A stretch of 56,195 nucleotides of DNA from Oscillospiraceae bacterium. GTDB lineage: Bacteria; Bacillota; Clostridia; Oscillospirales; Acutalibacteraceae. A program made the position numbers and the translations under genes. This document shows, in pieces, positions 36,442-46,500 of the stretch; the stretch's first letter is position 1, and each line of letters opens with the position of its first letter. The notes beneath the pieces are model-generated. The model saw only the letters and a list, made by a program, of their open reading frames with translations. It was not told the origin of the DNA and did no database searches. The stretch lies in contig SVOV01000014.1 in the NCBI GenBank assembly GCA_015066205.1, forward strand, positions 1 through 56,195, written 5' to 3'.

Positions 36442-36801
36442 ATGGAAAAGAAAAAAGATCTCGAAGCCCCCGTATGCGAATGTAAGCATGATTCATCCTC
36501 TGAAATCAAGGGAAATATTCCCGGAGACGATGAGCTTTTCTCTCTCGGAGAATTTTTTAAGGTTTTCGGTGAGGTATCGAGGCTTAAAATATTATATCTT
36601 CTTCTGGGCAGAGAGCTTTGTGTCTGCGATATTGCCCGGGGGGTGGGGGCATCTGTTTCTGCGGTTTCCCATCAGCTGAAAATACTTAAAGGTGCCCGTC
36701 TTGTCAAATTCAGAAAAGAGGGCAAGAGCTGTTTTTATTCCCTTTCCGATGACCATATAAGCGGGATTTTATCATTGGGAATGGAGCATATTGAAGAATA
36801 A
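36442..36801 (+). CDS. cadC: ArsR/SmtB-family metal-sensing repressor (CadC-like)
   Basis: A 119-residue winged-helix repressor. The metal motif ELCVCD (Cys60, Cys62, Asp63) lies in the alpha-3 helix, and the N-terminus offers Cys12, Cys14 and His16, together resembling the thiolate site of CadC that senses Cd, Pb or Zn. The C-terminal helix has Asp104-His105 and His116/Glu119, like the zinc alpha-5 site of CzrA. Thus both sites seem present. It binds the operator just upstream and would be released by metal, inducing the two downstream efflux genes. Confidence 0.92.
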   Translation: MEKKKDLEAPVCECKHDSSSEIKGNIPGDDELFSLGEFFKVFGEVSRLKILYLLLGRELCVCDIARGVGASVSAVSHQLKILKGARLVKFRKEGKSCFYSLSDDHISGILSLGMEHIEE

Positions 36802-36813
36802 AGGAGTTATATT

Positions 36814-37032
36814 ATGAAAAAGACATTTAAGATCGAAGACCTTGACTGCGCAAACTGTGCCGCAAAGCTTGAAAGAGCAATAAATGACATTGAGGGTGTG
36901 GAAAAGGCATCAGTCAGCTTTATTGCCCAGAAAATGATAATTGAAGCCGCGGAAGAGAATTTTCCGAAAATTATCTCCGCTATCCCTAAGGCCGCCAAAA
37001 AGGCAGTTCCCGACTGTACCGTTATATTATGA
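36814..37032 (+). CDS. Stand-alone heavy-metal-associated (HMA) domain protein
   Basis: A 72-residue ferredoxin-fold metal chaperone with the metal site DCANCAAK (Cys12, Cys15) after an acidic DLD. This context is typical of the N-terminal domain of Zn/Cd ATPases rather than of copper chaperones. Here it is a separate gene whose end overlaps the ATPase start by 4 bp, so domain and pump are made together but not fused. It probably hands metal to the ATPase. Confidence 0.92.
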   Translation: MKKTFKIEDLDCANCAAKLERAINDIEGVEKASVSFIAQKMIIEAAEENFPKIISAIPKAAKKAVPDCTVIL

Positions 37033-38876
37033 GTAAAAAACAGAAAAAGCTTCTTTACAGGATAATAATTTCTTTTGTGCTTTTCCTTGGGATAATAACC
37101 GCAGAAAAAGTATTTTCTCCCCATAAATTTATAATACTTGCCGCTTTTCTTGTACCCTATTTTATTGCGGGCTACGATGTTTTAAGGGACTGTGTTAAAA
37201 ATATTTTCAGGGGAAAGCTCTTTGACGAAACCTTTCTTATGACCCTTGCTACCGTCGGTGCGTTTATTATCGGAGAATACCCCGAAAGCGTATTTGTTAT
37301 GCTTTTCTATCAGGTGGGAGAGCTGTTTCAGAGCGTGGCGGTGGGAAAAAGCCGCCGTTCCATAAAGGATCTTATGGAGCTTTTCCCGGATGAAGCAACA
37401 GTGCTCCGTGACGGAGAGGAGAGCACCGTTTTTCCCGAGGAAATATGCGAGGGTGATGTGCTTCTTGTCCGCCCCGGTGAAAAAATTGCGGTTGACGGCG
37501 TTATAACCGAGGGGGAAGCCTCTCTTGATATGAAGGCCCTTACGGGAGAGAGTGCTCCCGTTGAGGTGAAAGCAGGCGACAGTGTCAAGGCGGGAAGCAT
37601 TAATCTTACGGGTGTGCTGACTGTCAGAGCCGAGAAGGAATATTCAGAATCCACCGCCGCAAAAATACTTGAGCTTGTGGAAAATTCCACCCTGCATAAG
37701 GCAAAAACAGAGAAATTTCTTACGAGATTTTCAAAATATTATACCCCCGCTGTGGTGATCCTCGCAGTTCTTGTTGCGGTAATTCCGTCACTTATCACGG
37801 GGGACTGGAGGGAATGGGTCTACAGAGCCCTTATCTTCCTTGTGGTGTCCTGCCCCTGTGCTCTTGTTATTTCCGTTCCTCTTTCATATTTCAGCGGAAT
37901 AGGGCTTTCTTCAAAGCACGGAATTCTCATAAAGGGCGCATCATATCTTGAAACACTTGAAAAAGCGGATACCTTCGTATTCGATAAAACGGGAACTCTT
38001 ACAACCGGCCGGTTTAGAGTAAGCGGTATTTCCCCTGTGGAGGGTATTTCAGAAAGTGAGCTTCTGAAAATTACCGCTTCGGCTGAATATTATTCCTCTC
38101 ATCCTCTTGCAAGGGGAATTATCGAGTCGGCGGGTGAAATAACACCGCCCGAGGCTGTAAAAGAGAGCTCGGGCTTCGGTGTTGAAGCTACAGTACAGGG
38201 AAAAAAGATACTTGCGGGAAGCAGAAGATTTCTCACGGAAAACGCAGTTTCAGTGCCCGACGGGAAGGAGCTGCGCACAGCTGTTTATGTAGCCTCGGAC
38301 GGGAAATTCTCGGGAGTTATCTCTCTTCAGGATACCGAAAAGAAAGGCGCAGAAAAAGCGGTTTCCGAGCTTAAAAAAATGAATATACGAAATATGGTTA
38401 TGCTCACGGGAGATAACAAAGCGGCAGCTGAAATAACAGCCCGAAGAATCGGGATAACACAGTATGAAGCGGGGCTTTTACCCACCGATAAGGTGGAAAA
38501 GGTCAGGGAGCTTTGTGAAAAGAGAGAGAAGAACCGCTCGGTCATTTTTGTGGGCGACGGTATAAACGATGCCCCCGTTTTAGCCCTCGCGGATGTGGGA
38601 ATTGCCATGGGCGGAGTGGGAAGCGATGCCGCAATAGAGGCGGCGGATATCGTCATTATGGATGACAGTATTGAAAAATGCTCACTTGCCGTAAAAATTG
38701 CAAAAATGACGGGACGAAAGGTCCGTCAGAATGTGTTCTTTGCGCTTTTTGTAAAATTTGCAGTTCTCCTCTTATCTGCCCTCGGTATAACAAATATGTG
38801 GCTCGGTGTAATAGCCGATGTAGGTGTTGCCGTAGCGGCAATAATAAACGCCGTGACACACAGGGAAATCAGATAA
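37029..38876 (+). CDS. cadA: P1B-type heavy metal efflux ATPase (Cd/Zn)
   Basis: A 615-residue metal pump. It has about eight membrane segments, the actuator TGES (172-175), the metal-binding CPC (275-277) in SCPCALVIS, the phosphorylated Asp319 in DKTGTLT, the nucleotide-domain SSHPLA histidine and the GDGINDAP hinge. The N-terminal HMA domain present in most CadA/ZntA proteins is missing and is encoded by the preceding gene. Regulator, operator and motif types favour Cd/Zn/Pb over copper. Confidence 0.94.
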   Translation: MSKKQKKLLYRIIISFVLFLGIITAEKVFSPHKFIILAAFLVPYFIAGYDVLRDCVKNIFRGKLFDETFLMTLATVGAFIIGEYPESVFVMLFYQVGELFQSVAVGKSRRSIKDLMELFPDEATVLRDGEESTVFPEEICEGDVLLVRPGEKIAVDGVITEGEASLDMKALTGESAPVEVKAGDSVKAGSINLTGVLTVRAEKEYSESTAAKILELVENSTLHKAKTEKFLTRFSKYYTPAVVILAVLVAVIPSLITGDWREWVYRALIFLVVSCPCALVISVPLSYFSGIGLSSKHGILIKGASYLETLEKADTFVFDKTGTLTTGRFRVSGISPVEGISESELLKITASAEYYSSHPLARGIIESAGEITPPEAVKESSGFGVEATVQGKKILAGSRRFLTENAVSVPDGKELRTAVYVASDGKFSGVISLQDTEKKGAEKAVSELKKMNIRNMVMLTGDNKAAAEITARRIGITQYEAGLLPTDKVEKVRELCEKREKNRSVIFVGDGINDAPVLALADVGIAMGGVGSDAAIEAADIVIMDDSIEKCSLAVKIAKMTGRKVRQNVFFALFVKFAVLLLSALGITNMWLGVIADVGVAVAAIINAVTHREIR

Positions 38877-38882
38877 GAAACA

Positions 38883-38915
38883 AGACCGCTTCTTTTTGAA
38901 GCGGTCTGTTTTTGT
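38883..38915 (+). terminator. Terminator of metal-efflux operon
   Basis: Perfect 10-bp stem AGACCGCTTC/GAAGCGGTCT with a T-rich loop, then GTTTTTGTTTG. Confidence 0.9.
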
Positions 38916-38943
38916 TTGCTTGTTCACAACGGTAAACAGAATA

Positions 38944-39051
38944 TCAAAGGGCTGCTACTGTCATTGCGATCACTACGGAAGCGGTAAAAACTCCCGAAAT
39001 AAGAGCGGCAGAAACTAATTCCCATCTGTTCGAAGCGATGAAGCGTTTCAT
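38944..39051 (-). CDS. Small 35-residue membrane protein
   Basis: An ATG at 39051 opens a 35-codon frame ending at 38944. It starts MKRFIASNRWELVSAAL and continues as one hydrophobic helix (about residues 12-34) to the C-terminus, rich in Ala, Val, Ile and Ser, with a positive N-terminus. CGGAGA lies 9 nt before the start, and a TAGACA-N17-TATTAT promoter is 70 bp upstream. Support is therefore promoter, ribosome site, composition and sensible topology. It resembles type I toxin or transporter-subunit peptides in general form only; the role is unknown. Confidence 0.6.
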   Translation of the reverse strand: MKRFIASNRWELVSAALISGVFTASVVIAMTVAAL

Positions 39052-39118
39052 ATAAAAAATCTCCGTTCTGCACAAAGAAGTGCAAAAATAATTGTGCAAA
39101 AAAATAAAAACCTCACGC

Positions 39119-39147
39119 ATAATACCCTAAAAAAACAGTTTTGTCTA
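39119..39147 (-). promoter_or_regulatory. Promoter of small membrane protein gene
   Basis: Minus-strand TAGACA (39142-39147) and TATTAT (39119-39124), 17-bp spacer. The leader contains a TGCAC/GTGCA hairpin near 39070-39083 just upstream of the ribosome binding site, and another TTGCACAAT copy. Upstream lie two tandem GGTTACAAAA copies (39157-39176) and a CGACTTTTTC/GAAAAAGTCG hairpin (39179-39207). Confidence 0.6.
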
Positions 39148-39241
39148 TAGGTTTTTGGTTACAAAAGGTTACAAAATCCGACTTTTTCGGAAAATAAGAA
39201 AAAGTCGAACAAAATATCCTGTCGCGGTGAATTTAATTTGT

Positions 39242-39269
39242 ATATTATGCTGAAAACGGTGCACAATAT
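39242..39269 (+). promoter_or_regulatory. Possible sporulation-type promoter of coat gene
   Basis: ATATT (39242-39246) and CACAATAT (39262-39269) have a 15-bp spacer, loosely like mother-cell sigma-E/K promoters (ATATT ... CATACAAT). No good sigma-A pair is seen. Weak evidence, supported only by the coat-protein product. Confidence 0.3.
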
Positions 39270-39301
39270 ATATGAGTAAAATCTGAAAGGAGCACTAAAT
39301 A

Positions 39302-39751
39302 ATGGATTTCTCAGAAAAAGAAAGAAGCTATCTTGAGGAGCTGAAAAGCCACGAGAAGCTTTGTATTGAAAAGTATAAAAGACACTCGGAGTCGGCGCAC
39401 GATGAACAGCTGAAAAGCCTTTTTCAGGGGTTGTCGGCAGAGGAGCAGCAGCATCTGTCTTCTCTCGAGCAGATATCAATGGGAACGGTGCCCGCCATCA
39501 ATAACACTGAAAAGCCTCTGCCCGTATTTACGGCAAAATACAAGGCAATGCTCTGTCCCGAAAAAAGTGCCGATATGTACCTTTGTACCGATGTGCTGTC
39601 CGGGGAAAAGCAGGTGTCCCACTTATATGATACTGCAACCTTTGAGTTCCGTGATAAAAATGTGAGGGATTATCTCAACCACATCCAGAAGGACGAGCAG
39701 ACCCACGGTAAGATAATATACGACTACATGGCCACCAACGGCATGTATTAA
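39302..39751 (+). CDS. CotF-like spore coat protein
   Basis: A 149-residue ferritin-like helical protein of the coat F family. The C-terminal block (MYLCTDVLSGEKQVSHLYDT, then FRDKNVRDYLNHIQKDEQ and HGKIIYDYM) is characteristic. The N-terminal half is a second helical hairpin. Members are found in spore coats of Bacillus and Clostridia, so the host lineage is probably spore-forming. It has an AAAGGAGC ribosome site, and no gene follows for 770 bp. Confidence 0.85.
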   Translation: MDFSEKERSYLEELKSHEKLCIEKYKRHSESAHDEQLKSLFQGLSAEEQQHLSSLEQISMGTVPAINNTEKPLPVFTAKYKAMLCPEKSADMYLCTDVLSGEKQVSHLYDTATFEFRDKNVRDYLNHIQKDEQTHGKIIYDYMATNGMY

Positions 39752-39761
39752 CGGAAAGTCC

Positions 39762-40348
39762 GCACAAATCACCGTATTTGCCGCGCGGCAATTAAAGGGT
39801 GTAGATGTATTTTTGTATTTTGTGCTGACTTTGAATGATATGCCTTTGTTGAAGTTATAAGGCGCTTTGTTTTCGGCGGTTCGCAGAACCTGTGTACAGC
39901 TTGCCACCGCCGAAAACAACAACTACGGCAATTTCTGCGAACTTTCCCAAAGTCTGTACAGACTTGGTTTAGTTAGTTTTTCCCTGCGTGTGGGGGGAGT
40001 GTCTGCTTTTTCCGATAAATGTTCAGATTTTGCGGAAGTGCGCCGGTTTTCTTTGGAAAAGCGGATGCAATTCCGTGAAATATGGGCATTTATCGGAAAG
40101 AGCAGGCATTGTCCTTACGCGTAGGATAAAACAAACTTAACCGAGTCTGCACGGACTTGGGGGAAAGTGGGCAGAAATTGCCGTAGTTGTAGGATTTGAC
40201 ACCGGAAGGCGTACGATGGTACGCCGAGGATGGCAAAGACTAAGCGCCTTTGAAGTTCGATATAGGCAGAAAATTTCTGTTTGCTCTGAATCTTAGTCAA
40301 AGGCACTTAAACCTATATTTTTTGCGCGGCAAATACGGTGATTTGTGC
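39762..40348. repeat. ~590-bp imperfect foldback element
   Basis: The ends (39762-39786 and 40324-40348) are perfect 25-bp inverted repeats starting GCACAAATCACCG. Further in, CTACGGCAATTTCTGC pairs with GCAGAAATTGCCGTAG (near 40170), and TCCGATAAATGTTC pairs with ATGGGCATTTATCGGA-type sequence about the centre (40010-40095). The left half keeps the hairpin TTTCGGCGG/CCGCCGAAA also found in the tandem units at 8142 and 8338; the right half is diverged and has its own GGCGTAC/GTACGCC hairpin. No transposase is inside. It resembles a nonautonomous mobile or structured element. The remaining 40349-40476 is A/T-rich with nothing recognised. Confidence 0.75.
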
Positions 40349-40527
40349 GCATCTTTCCCATTTTTGTGATTTTTACTAAAAGTTTTATAGATATTTTTAT
40401 ATTGGTTTTATTTTATATTATTGAAATTTCCGTTTTCTTGTGATAAAATCAACAATGTATAAGTATAATTCTATCTTTGCACCCTGATCTTCGTAAGATG
40501 CGGGGGGCAGGAAAAGGAGAGAACTCT

Positions 40528-43500
40528 ATGAAAAAAACCAGAATGACAACAAAGGCTTTGTCGATGCTTCTCACCGTTATTATGTTGTTCACAACAATTT
40601 CGGTGGGTATCGTTGTGCCCGACGGTAAGCTCACGGCAGATGCGGCAACAGTAGGTCAGACCTATTCGGTCAACTCCATTACTGCGCTGAATAATGCTAT
40701 CACATCTGCAAATAATGCCGGAACGGGTGTTATTACAACTATTAAGCTTACGGGCGATATTGAGCACAACAGTGATCAAGGCGCAACAATAGCTGCGTTT
40801 AATACAATTTCAAGCGCCAACATCGTGCTCGACCTTGCCGGATTCAGTATTATTGTAAGATCCACCAAGGCAGGTGACTATGAAAGCAACCAGTCTGATA
40901 TACAGCTTCCCAAAAATAATGCGGGAACTATATACGGAGCGACTGACAAGCTTTCAACTGCTATGATCAATGTCAGCGCAGGGTCAACTCTTCAGATCAT
41001 CAGCTCTGAAAGCGGTAATGCCAGTACGATTCAGGTATATACCGATATTGATGACAGCGATAAAAATGAGGACACAAACCATCAGACCTCGTCCCATGTA
41101 ATCTATTCTGCCGGTACTCTTATTATCGGTGATAAAAACACGGCAAATAATGATATCAATATCTATGCCCATTCATCATCGCGAGTTACACAGGATGACT
41201 ATACCTGGAATCATAAGTCCAAGACAGCATCTGCTCTCGCTTATGCCGTAACTGTTGAAGGCAGTAGTGCTATTTTTAAGATGTACGGCGGTAAGGTTCA
41301 GGCAACAGGTGTTGCAAGAGCTCACTATAACGGCGGAGCCAACCTCAGAGTATATGCTCTTAATATTGAAAGCTGTTATTCTGCCGAGATCTACGGCGGT
41401 CAGATCAATATCCCCCTCACCGATTTAACCGATGACGAGTATTCAGGTCTCAGACAGTCCACAAGTACTGCAACAAACGAAACAAACGCAACAGTATCCG
41501 CAATCAGATGTAATTCTCCTTATCTTTACATCTTTGATGTTGACTGCGTTGTAACAACCAAAACAGGTGCGGACTCATCAAAGGATGCAGACCTTAATAC
41601 GAGCTGTATTTATACAACTGCAGATGCCAATGCTCCCTATGTTTACGGCGGTAATTTCAGCTATACTACCTACCGTGCAGGCGGTAACTCCACTGCTGAA
41701 AACATCGGTTATGTTGTAAGAGGTGCATATAAGCTTGCTTCAAACGGCACTCTTAATCCCTCTGCTGTCTCAGGCTCAAATTACGGTCACTCGAATCCCG
41801 GTGCCGGAAAAACAGGTTCAGGCTCGGTTGCAACATATACTGTATTTATCGGAGATAACGGCGTTGTCCGCAATAATAATAACATTACGGCGACCGATAT
41901 GCCCGCAGAAAACGGTATTGATATGTTCTCATATGCAACATACCGTCAGTATCTCGCACAGTATACCTCAGCTCTTGATAAGCATTTCGGAGATACTGTA
42001 ATTACAACAAACGGTGACGGTGCAGCTGAACCCGCATCAAAGAACTATCTCCGTAACGGTTATACACACGAAACCTGGGCAGGTAAGACCCATCCCGGTG
42101 CAGCTTATGAACTTACATATAAAACTCCCAATGCTGCAGGAATTTCTTCAAACGGCGGTTCTCTCTATCTTGTTCCCGCATGGACAGAAAATGTTTATAA
42201 TATTACCTATGACTGGAATGACGGTGACAGTGATATCAAGGTTTCCGATACCTCCACCTGTCACGGCACCTATAAGATAACAACCTCTCAGGTTCTCGGT
42301 ACTCCCGTGCGCCACGGTTATGAATTCAAGGAATGGATAGTAACCGCTTTTGATTATCCCGCAACCGATACAAAGAAGCCATGGATGGAAGCACAGTATC
42401 CCGCAGGTTTCTCTCTCAACGGAAAGAACGGTCACATCTGGGTGCAGGCACAGTGGACACAGATTCCCTATAAAGCAACCTTTGACCTTGACGGCGGAAA
42501 CTATGCAGGCTCAACGGCTGATATCGTAATTGATTACAGCGTAAACAATGTCTTCCGTTTCCCCCAGAATATTCAGAAGGATTATTATAATTTTGACGGC
42601 TATTTCAAGGTAGTAACGGGTGACGGCTCCTGGGCTGCAAACGATACTCTTTATGCCGCAGGCGACACTTCCGCCTTCGGTCAGTACGGTAACCCCGTAT
42701 TCAAGGCACAGTTCACACCCGTACAGTACACTGTTACATACGATTCTATGCTCGGCTCATCCGTTGATGATGAAGCAGCAAAGACCTATAATGTTGAAAG
42801 CACACATACTCTTCCCGCAGTAACAAGACAGGGCTATCAGTTCGTAGGCTGGCGTCCCGCCGCTTCCGCAGGCTCGTGGTCAGGAGCAAAGGTTTATCCT
42901 GCAGGCTTCTCCTTTAACGGAATGAACGGCAATATAAGACTTGAGGCAGTATGGGAAAGCGCAGTTTATAAGCTCAACCTCGAGCTTGCCGCAAACGAAA
43001 GCATTTCAGGTGCAACTGAATATAACTATGCATATGCAAATTCACTCACAATTTCAAATCCCTCAAAGACAGGCTATACCTTCGCAGGCTGGAGGGTAAA
43101 GACAGCTTCCGATGCAAATACCACTTGGGTAGTGGGTGATATCTACAAGGACGGAATTGAAGACGGCAGCGTTACAATTCCCGCAAACAAGCTCGGTAAT
43201 GTAACTCTTGAGCCTACCTGGACTCCCGTTACATACACCGTATCCTTTAACTCAAACGGCGGTCAGGGCTGTGAAGCCTTCACATTCACAATTGAAGACA
43301 GCTTCCGTCTTCCCGTGACCACAAAGAAGGGCTACACCTTCGCAGGCTGGTCAGTTTCCGAAAACGGCGGTAACTGGAATAACGCAAATTATGCAGGCGG
43401 TGAGACCGTAACAGGTATGTACGGCGATGCAACACTTGTTGCCAACTGGACTATTGCAGGCTACACCGTAACTCTCAATGCAGACGGCGGTACAGTAAAC

Positions 43501-46500
43501 CCCGCAACTCTCGTCTATACCTTTGAATCCCAGCCCGTTCTTCCCGTGCCCGTAAAGACAGGCTACTCCTTTACAGGCTGGCGAGTATCCTCTATGGATG
43601 CATCCGCATCTTGGGTAATGGATACTGTTTATACAGATGCTCTTCCCTCAGGTCAGTACGGTAATGTAACTCTTACAGCCCTTTGGGAGCACACACCCTA
43701 TAACATCCACTTTGTTTCCTCTGGTACTACTCCCTCTGACCTTAAGTATTATATCGATTCTCCCTCTTTCAGAGTTCCCGCATCCTCATATCCCGGCTTC
43801 CGCTTCCTTTACTGGAATGTTACAACTCCCGCAGGTAACTGGGAAATGAACGAAAAGGTATACACCGATACCGATATTTCAGGTAAATACGGCAATGTGA
43901 CCCTCAATGCAAACTTTGAAGCAATAGACTATACAATTATATATAAGTACGACGGCGAAAACAGCAAGGAAGTAAGCTATAATATGTCCACTCCCGTTAC
44001 TCTCGAGAGTTACGAAAAAGCGGGATACACCTTCGGCGGCTGGAGAGTTGAATCTCTTACAGACGGTGCCGGCTGGTCAGGAACATATCAGCCCGGCGAC
44101 TACACCGCAGGTGAGCGTTACGGTAATGTTGTTCTTGTTCCCGTGCTTACTCCCGTTGAATATGAGATCACATTCATTCCCGACGGCGGTACACCCTATG
44201 CAAACCTTTCTTACACAACAGAAGCAACAGATACTCTTCCCACACCCGAAAAGACAGGCTATAATTTCGACGGCTGGAAGGTAACTGCAGCAGGCGGAAG
44301 CTGGGCTGACGGTGATGTGTTTAAGGGCGGCGAGGCTGTTACAGGTCAGTACGGCAATGTAACTCTTACTGCACAGTGGACTCCCAAAAAGTACATTATC
44401 ACATGGGTAACAGGTAACGACACTCATACTACAGAAGCTCCCTACGGACTTGTTCCCGATTACAGCACGGTTGATACAAGTAAGGACGCTGATGCACAGT
44501 ATACATATACCTTCACAGGCTGGTCACCCGCACTCGTTTCAGTTACGGGCGAAGCCACCTATACAGCACAGTACAGCAAGACTCTTAATTCCTATACTGT
44601 TACATGGAAATATGAAACAGACGAGACCTCAGGCGAAAAGACTGTTATTTCTACCTATAATTACGGTGAAATGCCCGTATTCAATAACGGTGTCAACCCC
44701 GAAAAGACATCCTCAACAGGTAAATATTACAGATTTATCGGCTGGACAGATGAAAACGGATATGATGTCAGCGTTGTTACGGGTGATGCGGTATATACCG
44801 CACTGTTCATGGAGGTTCAAGCTCCGAGAACCGTAACATGGGTAATTAACGGAAATGAACAGAAGACAATGTGGGGTGTCGGTGAAACTCCCGTTTATGT
44901 AGGTACTCCCGTAAAGCCCGACTCGGACGGTATGAAATATACCTTCTCACATTGGTCACCCGCTGTAACGGTTGTTGAAGCAAATACAGACTACCGCTAT
45001 GAAGCAGAATTCGCCGAGTCCCTTCAGTCCTACACTGCAGTATTTGATGCAGACGGCGGCAGCTTCACAGGAAATGCTGAGGTTACTTATAATAAGTCCC
45101 CAGGTCTTACAATGCCTCAGCCCGTAAAGGACGGCTATACATTCGCAGGCTGGCGTGTTGTTTCAAATGACGGCACATGGACCTCAACCGATCTTCTCAA
45201 TTTCACAACCTATTCGGGTCTTTGGGGTAATGTAAGCTTCAAGGCAGAATACACGGCAACTGAATATACCTTTACCGTTGAAGACGACGACGGAACATCC
45301 TCGGAATTCTCCTACACCATTGAAAGCACGGATACTCTTCCCGCACTCACAAAGGACGGCTTCGTTCTTTCAGGCTGGATGATAGTTTCCGCAGACGGCA
45401 ACTGGACAGCAGGCGACACTGTTGCGGCAGATAAGGTATTTACGGGAATGTTCGGTGATGTAACGGTACATCCCTTATGGACAGCAAGACTTTATAAGAT
45501 TAATTGGGTAAGCGGAGATATCACACAGACAGTAGAATTCAAGTTCGGCGATGCTGTTGTGACCTATCCTCCCATTGCAAAGCCGGGTTATACCGCAGTA
45601 TGGGATAAGTCAGTTCCCGCAGTTATGCCCGCAGAGGATCTTACATTTACTGCAGTTTATTCCCCCATTCAGTATTACCTCAGATTCAACTCCAACGGCG
45701 GCAGTGAGGTTTCAAACTTCTATTACGACATCACCTCAACCGGAGCTCTTCCCATTCCCACAAGAGAGGGTGCTACCTTTAAGGGCTGGAAGGTTTCCGC
45801 AGGTACAGGCAGCTGGGTAAAGAATAAGGTATATGAGGGCGGCACATCCCTTACAGGTCACTACGGTAACATCACTCTTACCGCAGTATGGGAGATTCAG
45901 ATCCATACCGTAACCTGGGTTGCAGGCGATGTAACCAAGGTCACAAAGTGGTATCACGGTGCTACTCCCTCCTTTGACGGTGTTCCCTATAAGTCCTCAG
46001 ACGATTATAATTCATATGAATTCACAGGCTGGGACAAGGAGATCGTGACTGTTACAGAGGATGTAACATATACAGCTCTTTTCAAGGCTACCGAAAGAAA
46101 ATATATCATCCGTTGGAATGTTGACGGACACATTGTTGAAGAGGATATCTGCAGATACGGAGAAACTCCCTCCTTTGACAAGCCCGTTCCCACAAGACCC
46201 TCAACAACAGAATTCGATTTCACCTTCGCAGGCTGGACACCCGAGATCAGCAAGGTAACAGGCGATGTTACATATGTTGCGGTATTCAATGTGTTTACAA
46301 AGCTTCAGGGACTTCGTATAGACAAGACTGCTGTATTTATGGATATGGGTGATGAAGCTGTTCTTACAGCAATCATCTCTCCCGCAACCGCTTCAAGCAA
46401 GGATGTTACATGGATATCCTCCGACGAAAGCATTGTCAAGGTAGATATCAACGGTAAGCTTACTGCGGTAGGTACAGGTGACGCGGTTATCCGTGTTGAA

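Noticed and set aside
39302-39751. Ferritin or rubrerythrin
   Set aside because: Helical but lacks the paired ExxH iron motifs; the C-terminal block fits the coat F family.
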